A stretch of DNA of 64,000 nt from NCBI GenBank assembly GCA_963783865.1, contig CAWAPD010000001.1, positions 806,001 to 870,000 of the forward strand, given 5' to 3'. A model generated the notes under the pieces. That model had not been told where the DNA came from. It saw nothing but the letters and a program-made list of their open reading frames with translations, and searched no databases. Made by a program: the position numbers and the translations under genes. How positions within the stretch are numbered: the stretch's first letter is position 1; every line of letters starts with the position of its first letter. This DNA is from CAWAPD01 sp963783865 (GTDB lineage Bacteria; Actinomycetota; Thermoleophilia; UBA2241). Positions 35,300 to 45,800 of the stretch are shown here, one piece after another.

Positions 35300-37396
35300 C
35301 TATTCGCCGATCCGCAGCCGGTCGTCGTAGGTCTGCGTTGTGAAATCCGGGGCGAGTCCCTTGGCCTGCTGGAGGGCCGTGCGCCCGGCCGGCACGTCGC
35401 CGAGCGCCACGTCGGCCGCGGCGAGCCAGTACCAGCCATCGGCCGTCTTGCCCGGTAGCGCGGCGAGTCCGTCGCGGAGGCTTGTCGCCAGCGTCCTGTC
35501 GTGTCCGTCCTTGAGCGCCGAGACGGCGGCGTAGCCCCACAGACCTTGCAGGACCGGATGGTGCGGATCGGCCGCCAGCCCGGCGGCGATCTGAGTCATC
35601 GCCCCCGGCACGTCGCCGCGGCGCAGGGCGAGCTTGGCGAGATCGACGTGAGGGCCGGGCTGCGTCGGGTCGAGCCGCAGGCTCTTCTGCAGCAGCGACG
35701 CGGCCTGGCCCAGGACGGCCGGGTCGGCACGGCCGGTTGAGGCGAGCATCCTGCCGGCCGTCTGCGAGTAGACCGGCACCCAGGGCATGAGGTCGACGGC
35801 CCGCCGGGCGTCGTCGGCGGCGCTGAGGGAAGCCGGCGTCGCCCGGCCGGCGGAGCCGGCCGCCGCGACGGCGGCGTCCAGCGCCGCGTCGGCGCGCACC
35901 AGCTGCACGCCGAGGGCGGCGGCGATGGCGGCCCCCAGCAGGCAGGCCGCCATCGCCGCCGCCCTCGCCCACACCAGGCGACGGGAGGGTCCGAGCGTCC
36001 AGACGCCGCCTCGTACGGTGCGCGCTGCCCCCTGCGGCACGGGCGCGCCGACGCCCACGCCGATCGCAGCCACCAGGGCCGCCAGCAGCGCCGGCTCGGT
36101 CGGGCTCACGGTGAGGAAGGCGACGGCGGCGGCCGCGAACGCGGCCGCCGCCGTCGCCTGCTCCGCGGCGACCGGGTCGCCGGCGCCCTCGCGGGCGGCG
36201 GCCCTTCGCCATCCGTCGCCCCGCATCGCGCGCCACAGCGCCAGTCCGGCGACTCCCGCGACGGCCAAGGCCAGGAGCAGTCCCGGCAGGCCGCTCTCGA
36301 CGGCCATCCCGAGCGGCAGGCTGTGCGCGTCGGTGACCGCCGACATCGGACGGTCCTGGGCCGTCGTGCCGGTCGCGAAGCGCCGGTAGGCGACGATGTA
36401 GGAGCCGGGACCGTACCCCGTGACGGGGCGGTGGCGGACCCCGCGCAGCGCCACCTTCCAGAACGCGACCCGGCCGGCGTCGAGCTGGCCGAGCTTGACG
36501 CCCGGCGCCGAGGCCTGGTTGTGCACGCGTTCGAAGAGAGCGCCGCCGAACCAGCCCGGACCCGGGGTGTAGAGGAACGTCGCGAGCAGGACGGCGGCGG
36601 CGACGCCGGCGAGGCCGGCGAGCCGCCGCCGCTCGCCACGCACCGCCCAGACCGTGGCCAGCACCAGCGCCCCCACGAGCAGGCTCGCGTACGCGGCGCG
36701 GCTGACGGCGAGCACGAGCCCGACCAGCCCCAGCGCGCAGCCGAGGGCGCACCACCACTTGAGCGCTCGAGGGAGCACGCTGGTCGCGGCGAGCGCGCCC
36801 AGCCAGACGACGATCAGGCACAAGCCGGCGAGCGTGACGGGATTGCCGGTCGTGCCGACCGCGCGCCCCAGCGCCCAGTGGCCTGCCGGCCAGACCGGGG
36901 CGGCGCCGAGCGCCTGCGCCAGCGCCGCCCCGCCGGCGAGCACGGGGAGCGCGGCGACCGGCCAGAGAAGGGCGTCCAGCGTGCGCGGGTCGGCGGCGAG
37001 GCGGCGCGCCAGTACGGCGAGCGCGGCCAGCGCGAGCCAGAAGAGCGCGCCACCGAGGCGGTTGTAGGCCCCGAACCAGGCCGTGACCGCGACCGGAGCG
37101 GCCAGCGCGGCGACGACCTGCCACGCGGCGAACAGCGCGATCGCCAGGTCGAGAAGGTCGAAGGCGGCCGGGCGGCGGCGGCCGGGACCGGCGGCGGGCG
37201 CCTGCCGCCGCGCCGCCGCCCCCGCGATCCACGCCGCCAGAGCCAGCAGCGTCAGCGGGTAGAAGAGCGCCACGCGGAGCACGTAGTAGGGCGCGTAGAG
37301 GTCGGCCGCCCAAGCCACGCCGAGCGCCAGGATCGCGAGCCCGGCGAGCACGCCGGCGGCCGGCGGCAGCAACCTCGTCACGCGTCGTTCGGCCAT
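35300..37396 (-). CDS. O-antigen-ligase-like membrane protein with C-terminal TPR
   Basis: 698 residues. About ten to twelve membrane segments fill residues 10-510, with the Wzy/WaaL-type periplasmic loop RVAFWKVALRGVRHRPVTGYGPGSYIVAY and VTDAHSLPLGMAVESGLPG (quoted in parts). The C-terminal 170 residues are TPR-like: LLQKSLRLDPTQPGPHVDLAKLALRRGDVPGAM and TALQQAKGLAPDF. The pattern suits the PF04932 family, which joins polysaccharide to lipid or protein acceptors. I start at ATG 37396 (MAERRV). It is divergent from the PLP decarboxylase gene. Confidence 0.75.
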   Translation of the reverse strand: MAERRVTRLLPPAAGVLAGLAILALGVAWAADLYAPYYVLRVALFYPLTLLALAAWIAGAAARRQAPAAGPGRRRPAAFDLLDLAIALFAAWQVVAALAAPVAVTAWFGAYNRLGGALFWLALAALAVLARRLAADPRTLDALLWPVAALPVLAGGAALAQALGAAPVWPAGHWALGRAVGTTGNPVTLAGLCLIVVWLGALAATSVLPRALKWWCALGCALGLVGLVLAVSRAAYASLLVGALVLATVWAVRGERRRLAGLAGVAAAVLLATFLYTPGPGWFGGALFERVHNQASAPGVKLGQLDAGRVAFWKVALRGVRHRPVTGYGPGSYIVAYRRFATGTTAQDRPMSAVTDAHSLPLGMAVESGLPGLLLALAVAGVAGLALWRAMRGDGWRRAAAREGAGDPVAAEQATAAAAFAAAAVAFLTVSPTEPALLAALVAAIGVGVGAPVPQGAARTVRGGVWTLGPSRRLVWARAAAMAACLLGAAIAAALGVQLVRADAALDAAVAAAGSAGRATPASLSAADDARRAVDLMPWVPVYSQTAGRMLASTGRADPAVLGQAASLLQKSLRLDPTQPGPHVDLAKLALRRGDVPGAMTQIAAGLAADPHHPVLQGLWGYAAVSALKDGHDRTLATSLRDGLAALPGKTADGWYWLAAADVALGDVPAGRTALQQAKGLAPDFTTQTYDDRLRIGE

Positions 37397-37613
37397 CGCC
37401 GCCGACCCTACCACGCGTCGGGTGGTGCGCGTCCGGGAGGCGCGGCGAGACCCGCGGCGTCCCGCAGAGGCTCACTGGAGGCGCCGGCCGGCGGGTCGCC
37501 GGGCGCCCCACTGCCCGATAGACTTGCTGCGATCGCGTGGGAGGGCAGTCCATGACTACCAGAGCAGAAGTCCCCAGCCCGGCGAGCGCTCGCGTCGGCG
37601 GACGCTCCCGGTC

Positions 37614-38906
37614 GTGATCGCGCTGCCCGCCCCCGACTGGTGGGTGCGCCCCGGCCTCGAGGTCGTCGCCGGCAGCCTCTCGATCGCCGGCCGCGACGCC
37701 GAAGCCCTGGCTCGCGACCACGGCACTCCACTCTACGTCTACGACATCCTCCACGTGGAGGAGCAGGCGCGAGCCATCCAGGCGGCGCTGAGCGGCGCCG
37801 GCCTGCGTCCCGTGCTGCGTTTCGCGCTCAAGTCCCAGCGCGAACCGGAGATCCTCGCCGTCCTGCGAGCCCTCGGCGCGCCGGGCACGCCGGAGAGCTG
37901 CGGCATCGACGCCTGCTCGCCCGGCGAGGTCGAGTGGGCGCTGCGCCACGGCTGGAAGCCGCAGGAGATCAGCTTCACCGGGACCAACGCGTCCGATGCC
38001 GACCTGGCCGCCGTGCTCCGGCATCCGGTGCACGTGAACGTCGACACGCTCAGCCAGCTCGAGCGGCTCGGCCGGAACGCGCCCGGCCGGTCGATCGGCA
38101 TCCGTCTCAACCCCAAGGCCGGCGCCGCCCACCAGTACGTGCCGCAGGCCGGTCCCCAGGCCGACACGACCGAGTTGCGCTACGGCGTCTACTCGGGCGC
38201 GCGGCCCACCAAGTTCGGCGTCTATCCCGAGCAGTTCGACCAGGCCCTCGAGATCGTGCGCCGTCACGACCTGCAGGTCGTGACGGCGCACTTCCACATC
38301 TGTCACGAGCTCCTCGACGTCGACCTGCCCGCCTTCGACCACGCGCTCGGGGAGGCCGTGGCGATGGTCCGGCGTCTCGTCGACGCCGGCTGCCCGATCG
38401 CCGAGATCAACGCCGGGGGCGGGCCGGGCACGCCGCTCGAGCAGGGCGACCAGCCGCTCGACCTCGACGCCTGGGCGGCGCTGATGGCCAAGCATCTCGG
38501 GCCGTTCGGCGTGCCGATCGGCGTGGAGCCGGGCGAGTTCCTGACCACCTGGTCGGGGATCGTGCTCGCCCGGGTCGTGACCGTGGAGGAGCGGCTGGGG
38601 ACGACGTTCGTCGGCCTCGACGTGGGCTGGAACGCCGTGCCGCTGCGCTTCGTGTGGGGCGAGTTCATCGAGATCGTGCCGTGCGCGGCGCCTCTGGCGC
38701 CGCGCACCACCCGCGTCACCTTCTCTGGCCACATCAACGAGGCGCCCGACCTGTTCGCCGAAGACTATCCCTTCCCCGAGGTGCGCGAGGGGGACGTCGT
38801 GGCGCTCACCAACACGGGCAGCTACTGCCAGGCGCTGGCCTCGAACCACTGCATGCGTACGCCGCCGAAGGCGGTCTTCTTCACGGATCGCGTGCCGACG
38901 GCCTAG
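37614..38906 (+). CDS. PLP-dependent decarboxylase, LysA/fold-type III
   Basis: 430 residues. TPLYVYDILHVEEQARAI, then LRFALKSQREPEIL with the PLP Lys, CGIDACSPGEVEWAL, VTAHFHICHELLD, EINAGGGPGTPLE, the conserved GVEPGEFLTTWSGI and GSYCQALASNHCM with the active-site Cys. This is the fold-type III family of diaminopimelate, ornithine and arginine decarboxylases. The usual LysA motifs are altered enough that the substrate is uncertain. GTG 37614 is used; upstream residues are unconserved. Confidence 0.8.
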   Translation: MIALPAPDWWVRPGLEVVAGSLSIAGRDAEALARDHGTPLYVYDILHVEEQARAIQAALSGAGLRPVLRFALKSQREPEILAVLRALGAPGTPESCGIDACSPGEVEWALRHGWKPQEISFTGTNASDADLAAVLRHPVHVNVDTLSQLERLGRNAPGRSIGIRLNPKAGAAHQYVPQAGPQADTTELRYGVYSGARPTKFGVYPEQFDQALEIVRRHDLQVVTAHFHICHELLDVDLPAFDHALGEAVAMVRRLVDAGCPIAEINAGGGPGTPLEQGDQPLDLDAWAALMAKHLGPFGVPIGVEPGEFLTTWSGIVLARVVTVEERLGTTFVGLDVGWNAVPLRFVWGEFIEIVPCAAPLAPRTTRVTFSGHINEAPDLFAEDYPFPEVREGDVVALTNTGSYCQALASNHCMRTPPKAVFFTDRVPTA

Positions 38907-39126
38907 ACGCGCGGCGGCTCACGCGCCCGCCGTCGCCGGGGCGGCGACACAATCCTGAGCCGCAGGCAGTCCCGAGCGGCGCCGACGGCTCATCTTTTCG
39001 CGCCGGTGACCGATGAACAGCATGTCGGCGGCAACCCGACCGGGCCTGGGGGACGTGAGTCTCGTCAGGCTCGCCTGCCCTCAGCGCCCGTTCCCGATGA
39101 TGCACGGACGATTGGGACGGTGCGCG

Positions 39127-40146
39127 ATGCAGGCGAACTTCACCCACCTCACGATCAAGCGACTCGTCGACGAAGGACGTCTGGAGCGCGCCCTCGAAGT
39201 CGTCGACGAGGGCGCGCTCTGCGCGCGCGAGCAGCGGATGGACGAGGAGCTCCTGGCCTGCCTGCTCGACAAGGCGCTGGTGCGCGAGCGGCTGGGCCAG
39301 CGCGAGGCCGCCCTGGCGGCGCTCGACGAGGGCGTCGACGTGGCGGCCGATATCCCCGATCCCAGCGCCGTGCTGCCGGTCCTGGCTTTCCGGGCCAGCA
39401 TGAGGTCGAGCGCCTGGAGACAGGCCGAGCGGCTGATCGCGTCGCTGCACCTGGCCGCCGGCGGCGCCGAGGATCTGAGCTTCGCCTGCTGGGGCGCCTA
39501 CGAGAAGGCCTGCGTGCTGGCCGAGGAGGGCGAGCTCGAGACGGCCGCCGCGCTCTACGCGGCCCTGACCGAGACCCCGTACCCGCGCAGCATCTCGGGC
39601 GTGCCTCTGGCGCCCGAGGCGGGGCTGGCGGCGGCGTTGAGGCAGCTCGGCTGCCTGCGCGCCGCCGCCACGGTCGTCATCGACGCCGAGGCGGCCTACG
39701 ACGACGAGCGCGTCGGCAGCGTGCGCTGCGCCCTGCTCCTGGCCGAGCGCGCCAGCGTGCTCGAGGCGATCGGCCGCGACGAGGCGGCCGAGGACGTGCG
39801 CCGGTCGCTCGGCGCGATCGCTCCCGGCGCGCTGCGGCGCCTCGAGGCGCGTATCCTCGAGCTCGCCGGCGCGGCCGGCCGGCGGCCGACCAGCTACCTC
39901 ACGATCGCCATGGGCCAGTGGGAGTCGATCGCCCGCGCCCTCGGCGACCGGGCCACGATCGTGCGCTGCTGGCTGCCGCCCGACACGGCCCTCGCCAGCC
40001 TCGATCCCGCGGGCGTCGCGGTGCGCCAGACCGAGGCGCTGCGCACGGCCTCGGAGGTGGCGCTGCTGCATGCCGACGACCGCCTCTTCCGCCGCATCCA
40101 CGCGCTGATGGCGTGCGTGCGCCTGGGGGGCGACGAGGAGCTGTAG
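39127..40146 (+). CDS. Alpha-helical TPR-like repeat protein
   Basis: 339 residues, almost all helical: LTIKRLVDEGRLERALEVVDEGALCA, LDKALVRERLGQREAALAALDEGV, AYEKACVLAEEGELETAAALYAAL and LLLAERASVLEAIGRDEAAED fit TPR-like helical pairs. No catalytic motif. The start is uncertain: ATG 39013 and GTG 39055 are in frame, but the residues before 39127 look random. Function is unknown; probably a scaffold. It is followed by the DUF72 gene on the same strand. Confidence 0.6.
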   Translation: MQANFTHLTIKRLVDEGRLERALEVVDEGALCAREQRMDEELLACLLDKALVRERLGQREAALAALDEGVDVAADIPDPSAVLPVLAFRASMRSSAWRQAERLIASLHLAAGGAEDLSFACWGAYEKACVLAEEGELETAAALYAALTETPYPRSISGVPLAPEAGLAAALRQLGCLRAAATVVIDAEAAYDDERVGSVRCALLLAERASVLEAIGRDEAAEDVRRSLGAIAPGALRRLEARILELAGAAGRRPTSYLTIAMGQWESIARALGDRATIVRCWLPPDTALASLDPAGVAVRQTEALRTASEVALLHADDRLFRRIHALMACVRLGGDEEL

Positions 40147-40221
40147 GGCCAGCCGGGGCCGTGGGGCCGACAAGGGGATGTCCCACGGTGACGACAGGGG
40201 GCACGCGGGAAACACCGGCGT

Positions 40222-41031
40222 ATGGCCGATGACACGCTGAGCGACGGGCGCGCGGGCCGCGTCGAGACCGGCACGTCGGGCTGGTCGTACCGGCACTGGC
40301 GCGGCACGTTCTACCCCGAGGACCTGCCTGCGGCACGCTGGCTCGAGCACTACAGCCAGCGTTTCTCGACGGTGGAGCTGAACGCGACCCACTACGGGCT
40401 GCCGTCGGCGGGGACCGTGCGGGCGTGGGGCGAGCGCGCGCCGGCAGGGTTCACGTACGCCGTGAAGATGAGCCGCTTGATCACCCACTCCCACCGGCTT
40501 CGCGGCGCGGACGAGCTCGTGCGGAACTTTCTGGCCCGGGTCGCCGGGCTCGGCGCGCACCTCGGGCCGGTCCTGGTCCAGCTGCCCCCACGGTTCCCCC
40601 GCGACCGCGGGCTGCTCGCCGCCTTCCTGGAGACGCTTCGCCAGGGTGAGCCGGCGCAGCTCGGGCTCGGCACGGCCGCACCGCCGTCCTTCACGTACGC
40701 CTTCGAGTTCCGCGACGGGGACTGGCTGCACGACGACGTGTTCGAGCTGCTCGCGCAGCACGGCGTCGCGTTCTGCATCTACCATCTCGCCGGCTACGAG
40801 ACGCCCCACGTCGTCACCTCGCGGCTGATATACGTGAGGCTCCACGGTCCGGCGGGAGCGTACGCTGGACGCTACGACGAGCGGTCGCTGCGAGCGTGGG
40901 CGGACGAGGCTGCGGGATGGGCGGCCGCCGGACACCACGTGTACATCTACTTCGACAACGACCAGGAGGGCGCCGCGCCGCGCGACGCCGAGAGGCTGCG
41001 GGGACTGCTCGAGCGCCGGCGGGCGGCCTGA
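40222..41031 (+). CDS. DUF72 family protein
   Basis: 269 residues. The family start TGTSGWSYRHWRGTFYPEDL is clear, with FSTVELNATHYGLPS, FTYAVKMSRLITHSHRL, GPVLVQLPPRFPRD, YAFEFRDGDWL and VYIYFDNDQEGAAPRDA. DUF72 proteins have a TIM-barrel fold of unknown activity. Its stop lies 8 bases from the convergent M55 peptidase stop. Confidence 0.88.
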   Translation: MADDTLSDGRAGRVETGTSGWSYRHWRGTFYPEDLPAARWLEHYSQRFSTVELNATHYGLPSAGTVRAWGERAPAGFTYAVKMSRLITHSHRLRGADELVRNFLARVAGLGAHLGPVLVQLPPRFPRDRGLLAAFLETLRQGEPAQLGLGTAAPPSFTYAFEFRDGDWLHDDVFELLAQHGVAFCIYHLAGYETPHVVTSRLIYVRLHGPAGAYAGRYDERSLRAWADEAAGWAAAGHHVYIYFDNDQEGAAPRDAERLRGLLERRRAA

Positions 41032-41038
41032 GCCGGCG

Positions 41039-41863
41039 CTACCCCGCCGCGGCCAGAGAGCCGGCGGCCAGGAAGGTCGCGAAGACCTGTAGCCAGTCGC
41101 CGGCGGGGATCTCGATCGTGTAGCCGTCGAGCTGGGTGACGCCCGGGCACGACGCCGCGCGCTCGGCCCACTCCACCTGGTCGAACTCCACGCGCAGACC
41201 GCGGCCGCTCCAGTCAAGCGGACGGGGCCTCTCGCTGGCCGCCAGCGCGTCGTGCAGGCGTGCCGCGATCAGCTCGTGGGCCGCCTCCGGCGCCAGCAGG
41301 CCGGCCGACCGGCGGGTCCTGCCCTGCTTGACCACGGCGCAGCCGACACCCGGCACCAGGTCGCGCGCCTCGGCCGCCAGCTTGTCGTCGCCCGAGGCGA
41401 ACACGACCGGCACGCCGAAGGCGCCGGCGACGGCGGCATTGAGGCCGAACTCGCCGGTCTCGTACTCGCCGTCGGGGCCGACCACGTGGACGCGGTGCAC
41501 CTCGTCGAAGTAGGTATGGCACAGGACCCCGCCCATCGTGCCGGCTCGGGCGTGGTAGCCGACCAGCGCGACGGCGTCGACGCTCTCGTCGACGCCGTTC
41601 ATCATGCTGAGTCCGAGGTGGGCGCCGCTGATCAGCGTGACGTTCTCGGGAAGCCCGTCCGGCGTGAGGTTGTCGAAGTAGTCGTGCGAGTCGCAGACGA
41701 CGACCTCGCCGGCACCGGCGGATCGGCAGCCCTCGAGCGCGGCGTCGAGGTCGCCCCGCATGAGCGGGCGCGCGGCCTCCCACTCAGGGGTGTTGTGGGT
41801 CGTCTGCGCGTCGTGCACGACGCCGCTGATGCCCTCGAGGTCGATGCTGATGAAGACCTTCAC
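41039..41863 (-). CDS. dppA: M55-family D-aminopeptidase (DppA-like)
   Basis: 274 residues. The zinc-binding N-terminus VFISIDLEGISGVV (Asp-Leu-Glu), VVVCDSHDYFDNL, LISGAHLGLSMM, ALVGYHARAG and HTYFDE supply the conserved Asp, Glu and His residues of the M55 family. DppA of Bacillus cleaves D-Ala-containing di- and tripeptides, probably from cell-wall turnover. No dipeptide transporter lies next to it. A 22-bp palindrome sits about 50 bases before the ATG. Confidence 0.85.
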   Translation of the reverse strand: MKVFISIDLEGISGVVHDAQTTHNTPEWEAARPLMRGDLDAALEGCRSAGAGEVVVCDSHDYFDNLTPDGLPENVTLISGAHLGLSMMNGVDESVDAVALVGYHARAGTMGGVLCHTYFDEVHRVHVVGPDGEYETGEFGLNAAVAGAFGVPVVFASGDDKLAAEARDLVPGVGCAVVKQGRTRRSAGLLAPEAAHELIAARLHDALAASERPRPLDWSGRGLRVEFDQVEWAERAASCPGVTQLDGYTIEIPAGDWLQVFATFLAAGSLAAAG

Positions 41864-42259
41864 GTGCCCTCCCTGTGCCGACGAGGGCTATCTTCTCACG
41901 AAGCGGGAGAGAGAGGGGGCGGCGGGGAGCGGCCTTGTGGCCGCTCCCCGCCGCCCCCTCGCGCGCACGCCCGGCCTGACGGCCATCGCGGGCGGGCGCG
42001 GTCTCGATCCCGGCCCCGGGCGGGTGCGGCCGGGACGTGAGCACTCCTCAAGTAACGGAATCCGCGGCCGACTCTTGACCCCCGCGCCGACAAAACGGTT
42101 GCCGGGCGTGGCAACGCAGGAAGGCCGCGGGTCGGCCGGGATTGCGCCGGGGGTCCGGCGCCGTGCCGACGCTGCCGTCGCGCTCAGACATCCGGCCGAC
42201 TAGAAGGGAGAGAGCGGGGGTAGGGGTAGCGTGAGCGGGTCCACCGGAGGAAGTCGCCC
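41864..42259. other. 396-base divergent intergenic region
   Basis: It separates the divergent M55 peptidase and PPC-domain genes. It holds the palindrome at 41913-41960 and then about 300 bases of GC-rich sequence. ACGGTTGCC and GGCAACG (about 42096-42112) could form a short stem. I looked for riboswitch cores and found none that fit. GGAGG lies 9 bases before the PPC-gene ATG. Confidence 0.5.
41913..41960. repeat. 22-bp perfect palindrome in divergent intergenic region
   Basis: GAGGGGGCGGCGGGGAGCGG plus CC (41913-41934) pairs perfectly with 41939-41960 around TTGT. As it lies upstream of both neighbours it cannot be a 3' terminator of either. Confidence 0.65.
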
Positions 42260-42703
42260 ATGCGCTACAGCACAGCCACGCTCGGCCGGGTGCTGGTCAT
42301 CAGGCTCGAGGACGGGGACATCGTGCATCACGCGATCGAGGAGGCCGCGCGCGCCGAAGGCGTCGCGCGCGCGGCCGTGCTCCTTGTCGGCGCCGCCGAC
42401 TCGGGCAGCCGAATCATCGCGGGACCGTCAGACCCGAACGCGGCCGCGATCGTCCCGATCCAGCGGATCCTCACCGGCGTGAACGAGGTCGCCGGTGTCG
42501 GGACGATCTTCCCGGGACCGGATGGCATGCCCCTTCTCCATCTGCACGCCGCCTTCGGGCGCGACGACGCCGTCCTGGCCGGCTGCATCAGGCGCGGGGT
42601 CAAGACCTGGATGGTGGCCGAGGCGATCGTCATCGAGCTGACTGACTCGGCGGCGTCGCGGCGCTTCGACGCCGAGATGAAGGCCGACCTGCTCGAGCCC
42701 TAG
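42260..42703 (+). CDS. PPC-domain (DUF296) protein
   Basis: 147 residues of the plant-and-prokaryote-conserved domain: VLVIRLEDGDIVHHAIEEAA, RAAVLLVGAADSGSRII, GMPLLHLHAAFGRDD with the metal-binding His pair, and GCIRRGVKTWMVAEAIVIEL. Bacterial PPC proteins form trimers; their role is not settled. GGAGG lies 9 bases before ATG. The next gene starts 136 bases downstream. Confidence 0.85.
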   Translation: MRYSTATLGRVLVIRLEDGDIVHHAIEEAARAEGVARAAVLLVGAADSGSRIIAGPSDPNAAAIVPIQRILTGVNEVAGVGTIFPGPDGMPLLHLHAAFGRDDAVLAGCIRRGVKTWMVAEAIVIELTDSAASRRFDAEMKADLLEP

Positions 42704-42839
42704 GAGCGGGACGGGCGGACGCGGGGCGGCAAGTCCCCCGACCCGGGCGTCCGGTGGCTATCCTGCGACTGTGTCCGTAGTGGTACTGTAGTGGCGTGAA
42801 AGGGGCGACGCCCCGACCGCGACCTGGGGGAGGCCGGTC

Positions 42840-45800
42840 ATGTCCGCTGCTGCGCCGCACGCCGTGCGTTCGCACCACCCGCATCCACGCGTCACGCGTA
42901 CGCTCGTCATTCTGATACTCGCGGCGTTCGCGGCCGTGGTGGCAGGCATCGCCACGCCCGCGGCGGCACGCGCTGCGGTGCAGACGGCGCCGAACGCCGC
43001 CGGGCGGCTCGACACCCTGGGCCTCTACAACCTGGGGAACCGCACGGCGGCCCTGTACACCTTCGTGGCCGAGGACGGCGCCTTCACCGAGCAGGACTTC
43101 TGGAAGAGCGGCGCCGGCGCCTTCGACGCGTCGAAGGCCAGGTTCGTCGCCGGCGACGTCAACGGCGACGGCTACACCGACGGGATCGTCCTCTACGACC
43201 TCGGCCACCACACCTCGCGGTTCTACGTGTTCCTGTCCGATGGCGCGCACATGACCAAGCACACCGCCTGGACGGCGAAGAAGGGCACCTACGACTGGTC
43301 GCACCTCAAGCTCACCGCGGGCGACGTAAACGGCGATGGCAGGGACGACGTGATCGCCCTGTACGACCTCGGCCGCGGCCGCTCGCGTGCCGACATCTTC
43401 CGCTCGAAGGGGCGCACCTTCGCCAAGTCGACCGGCTGGACCTCGGCCCGCGGCGCCATGTCGTGGTCGAAAGCCCAGCTGGCCGCCGGCGACGTGAGCG
43501 GCGACGGGCGCGACGACGCGGTGGTGTTCTACCGGAACACCACCACCGCGTCGTCGCTCGTCGTGCTCCAGTCCACCGGCACGGCGTTCACGAAGAAGAC
43601 GTTCTGGAAGGGTCCGTGGACGACGCGCAAGACGGCTCTCGGCGTAGGCGACCACGACGGCGACGGCGTCGCCGACGCGATGGTCTACCTGGACCACGAC
43701 GACAGCACGATGGGTCTCGCCGTCTGGTACTCGAAGAAGACCTCGTTCAAGTCGCCCCCCGAGGACGAGTGGCGCTCGGACCCGGGCGAGGTCGCCTGGA
43801 GCGCCACGGGGTACAGGGTGGGCGACGTGAACGGCGACGGGATGGCCGACATGGTGATCCAGTCTCCGGCCGGGACTGACTCGTCGAAGCTCGTCGTCGT
43901 CGCCTACAACGGACTCAGGTGGACGTCCCGCACGTGGTGGGCCGGGACGCTGACGCGGCCGCGGACCAAGCTGGCCTGCGCCCCAGCCACGCCGTTCGTG
44001 CTCGGCGACCACACCGAGGTCCTCAGCGACCAGACGGTGAAGGGCCTCACCGCCGTGTCGCCCGACCTCAGCAGCATGACCTTCGCCCCGACGACGAGCC
44101 AGGCCGCGAACCTGCAGGTCGGCGACATCATCGCCGCCGCCCCGACCGACGAGCTTCCCTACGGCGCGCTGCGCAAGGTGACCACGGTCGACACCAGCGG
44201 CCCCGACACCGTCGTGTCGACGACGCAGGCGACCCTCGAGGAGGCGGTCGACCAGGGCGAGCTGTCGCTGCACGGCAGCGTCACCCAGGACGACATCGTG
44301 AAGGTGCTCGAGTCGGCGCCCGGCGTGCGCCTGGTGCCCGTCCGTCCGGCCGACCCCTGGCGTCACGCCTACCCGCGCAAGGCCGGCACGAGCTTCGGCT
44401 TCACGATCGAGATCGACACCACCATCCTCGACACGGTCAACCTGAACGGCTCGCTCGGCTTCAACCAGTCCTTCGACGTCAGCGCGCAGAGCGGCGTGAC
44501 CTCGTGGTGGCACGGCATCCCCACGGGCTACGGCATCACCAGCCTCTCGTTCTCGGAGACGACCACCCAGACCACGGCCCTGCGCGCCTCGGTACAGGGC
44601 ACCGTCGACAAGGAGCTCAAGCAGGAGATCGCCAAGTACGACTTCCCCACGATTGTGGTGAGCTTCGGTCCGGTCCCCGTGACCTTCACGCCTGAGCTCA
44701 CGCTGTACGTGGGGGCCAGCGGCGAGGTCACCGCCGGGGTGACGACCCGCGTCACGCAGACGACCACCGCGACGGCGGGCCTCTCGTGGACGCCCGCGAA
44801 CAGCTGGCAGCCGATCCAGTCGGTCAGCAGCTCGCGCACCTTCGACCCGCCGCAGCTGTTCGGCAGCGCCGAGCTCAAGGCGTTCGCCGGCGCCGAGCTG
44901 ATGCTCAAGGCGTACGGCGTCGCGGGGCCGACCGCGGCACTCGAGGCCTACACCGGACTCTTCGCCGACACGCTCGACACGCCCTGGTGGAAGCTGTCGG
45001 CGGGACTCGACGCGAAGCTGGGGTTCAAGGTCGACGTGTGGGGGCTGACGCTGGCCGAGACGGAGACGTCGTTCAACCTGTTCGAGGTGATCATCGACCA
45101 GGCGGGCGGCGGGTACACGCCGCAGGGGGCGGTGGCCGGGACGATCAAGGATTCGGGTTCGTCGCTCGGCCTGCCCGGCGCCTCGGTGGTGCTGCACCAG
45201 GGAGCCGCCAGCCCGACGGGACCTGTGGCGGCGTCGACGACGGCCGGCAGCGGCGGCTTCTACCAGTTCGCCGGTCAGCCGGTCGGCGACTACACGGTCA
45301 CCGCCGCCATGTCGGGCTACATCGGGAACGATCGCACAGTCACCGTGACGGCGAGCGCGGTGAGCACCGGGAACGACGTGTCGCTGGTGCCACTGAGCGC
45401 GCCGGGGGTCACCGGGCGTGTGGTGAAGACGGGGACCTCGATCGCCGTGCCGGGGGCCGCGGTCGAGCTGCGCCAGGGTCTCGACGCGCCGTCGGGGCCG
45501 CTCGTCGGCTCGACGACGAGCGCCGGCGACGGCTCCTATCTGTTCACCGGCATCTCGTCGGGGGACTACACGGTGGTCGCGAGCAAGACCGACTACTTCA
45601 CCGACCACATCTCCTCGGCCGTGGGCGCGTCGATGCTGACCGGCCAGGACGTGCCCCTGCTGCCGTACGCGTCCCAGGGCGTCAACGGGCACACGCTGAC
45701 AGCGCTCGACAACGGCGCCCTGACCGGCTGCACGGTGCAGCTGCGCGGCGGGTACGAGGCGCCGTCGGGGCCGGTGGTCGCCACGGCGACCAGCGGCGCG

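Noticed and set aside
41961..42259. Riboswitch (c-di-GMP or other) upstream of the PPC-domain gene
   Set aside because: I compared the conserved cores by eye; none fits in order, and only a short GGTTGCC/GGCAACG stem is visible.
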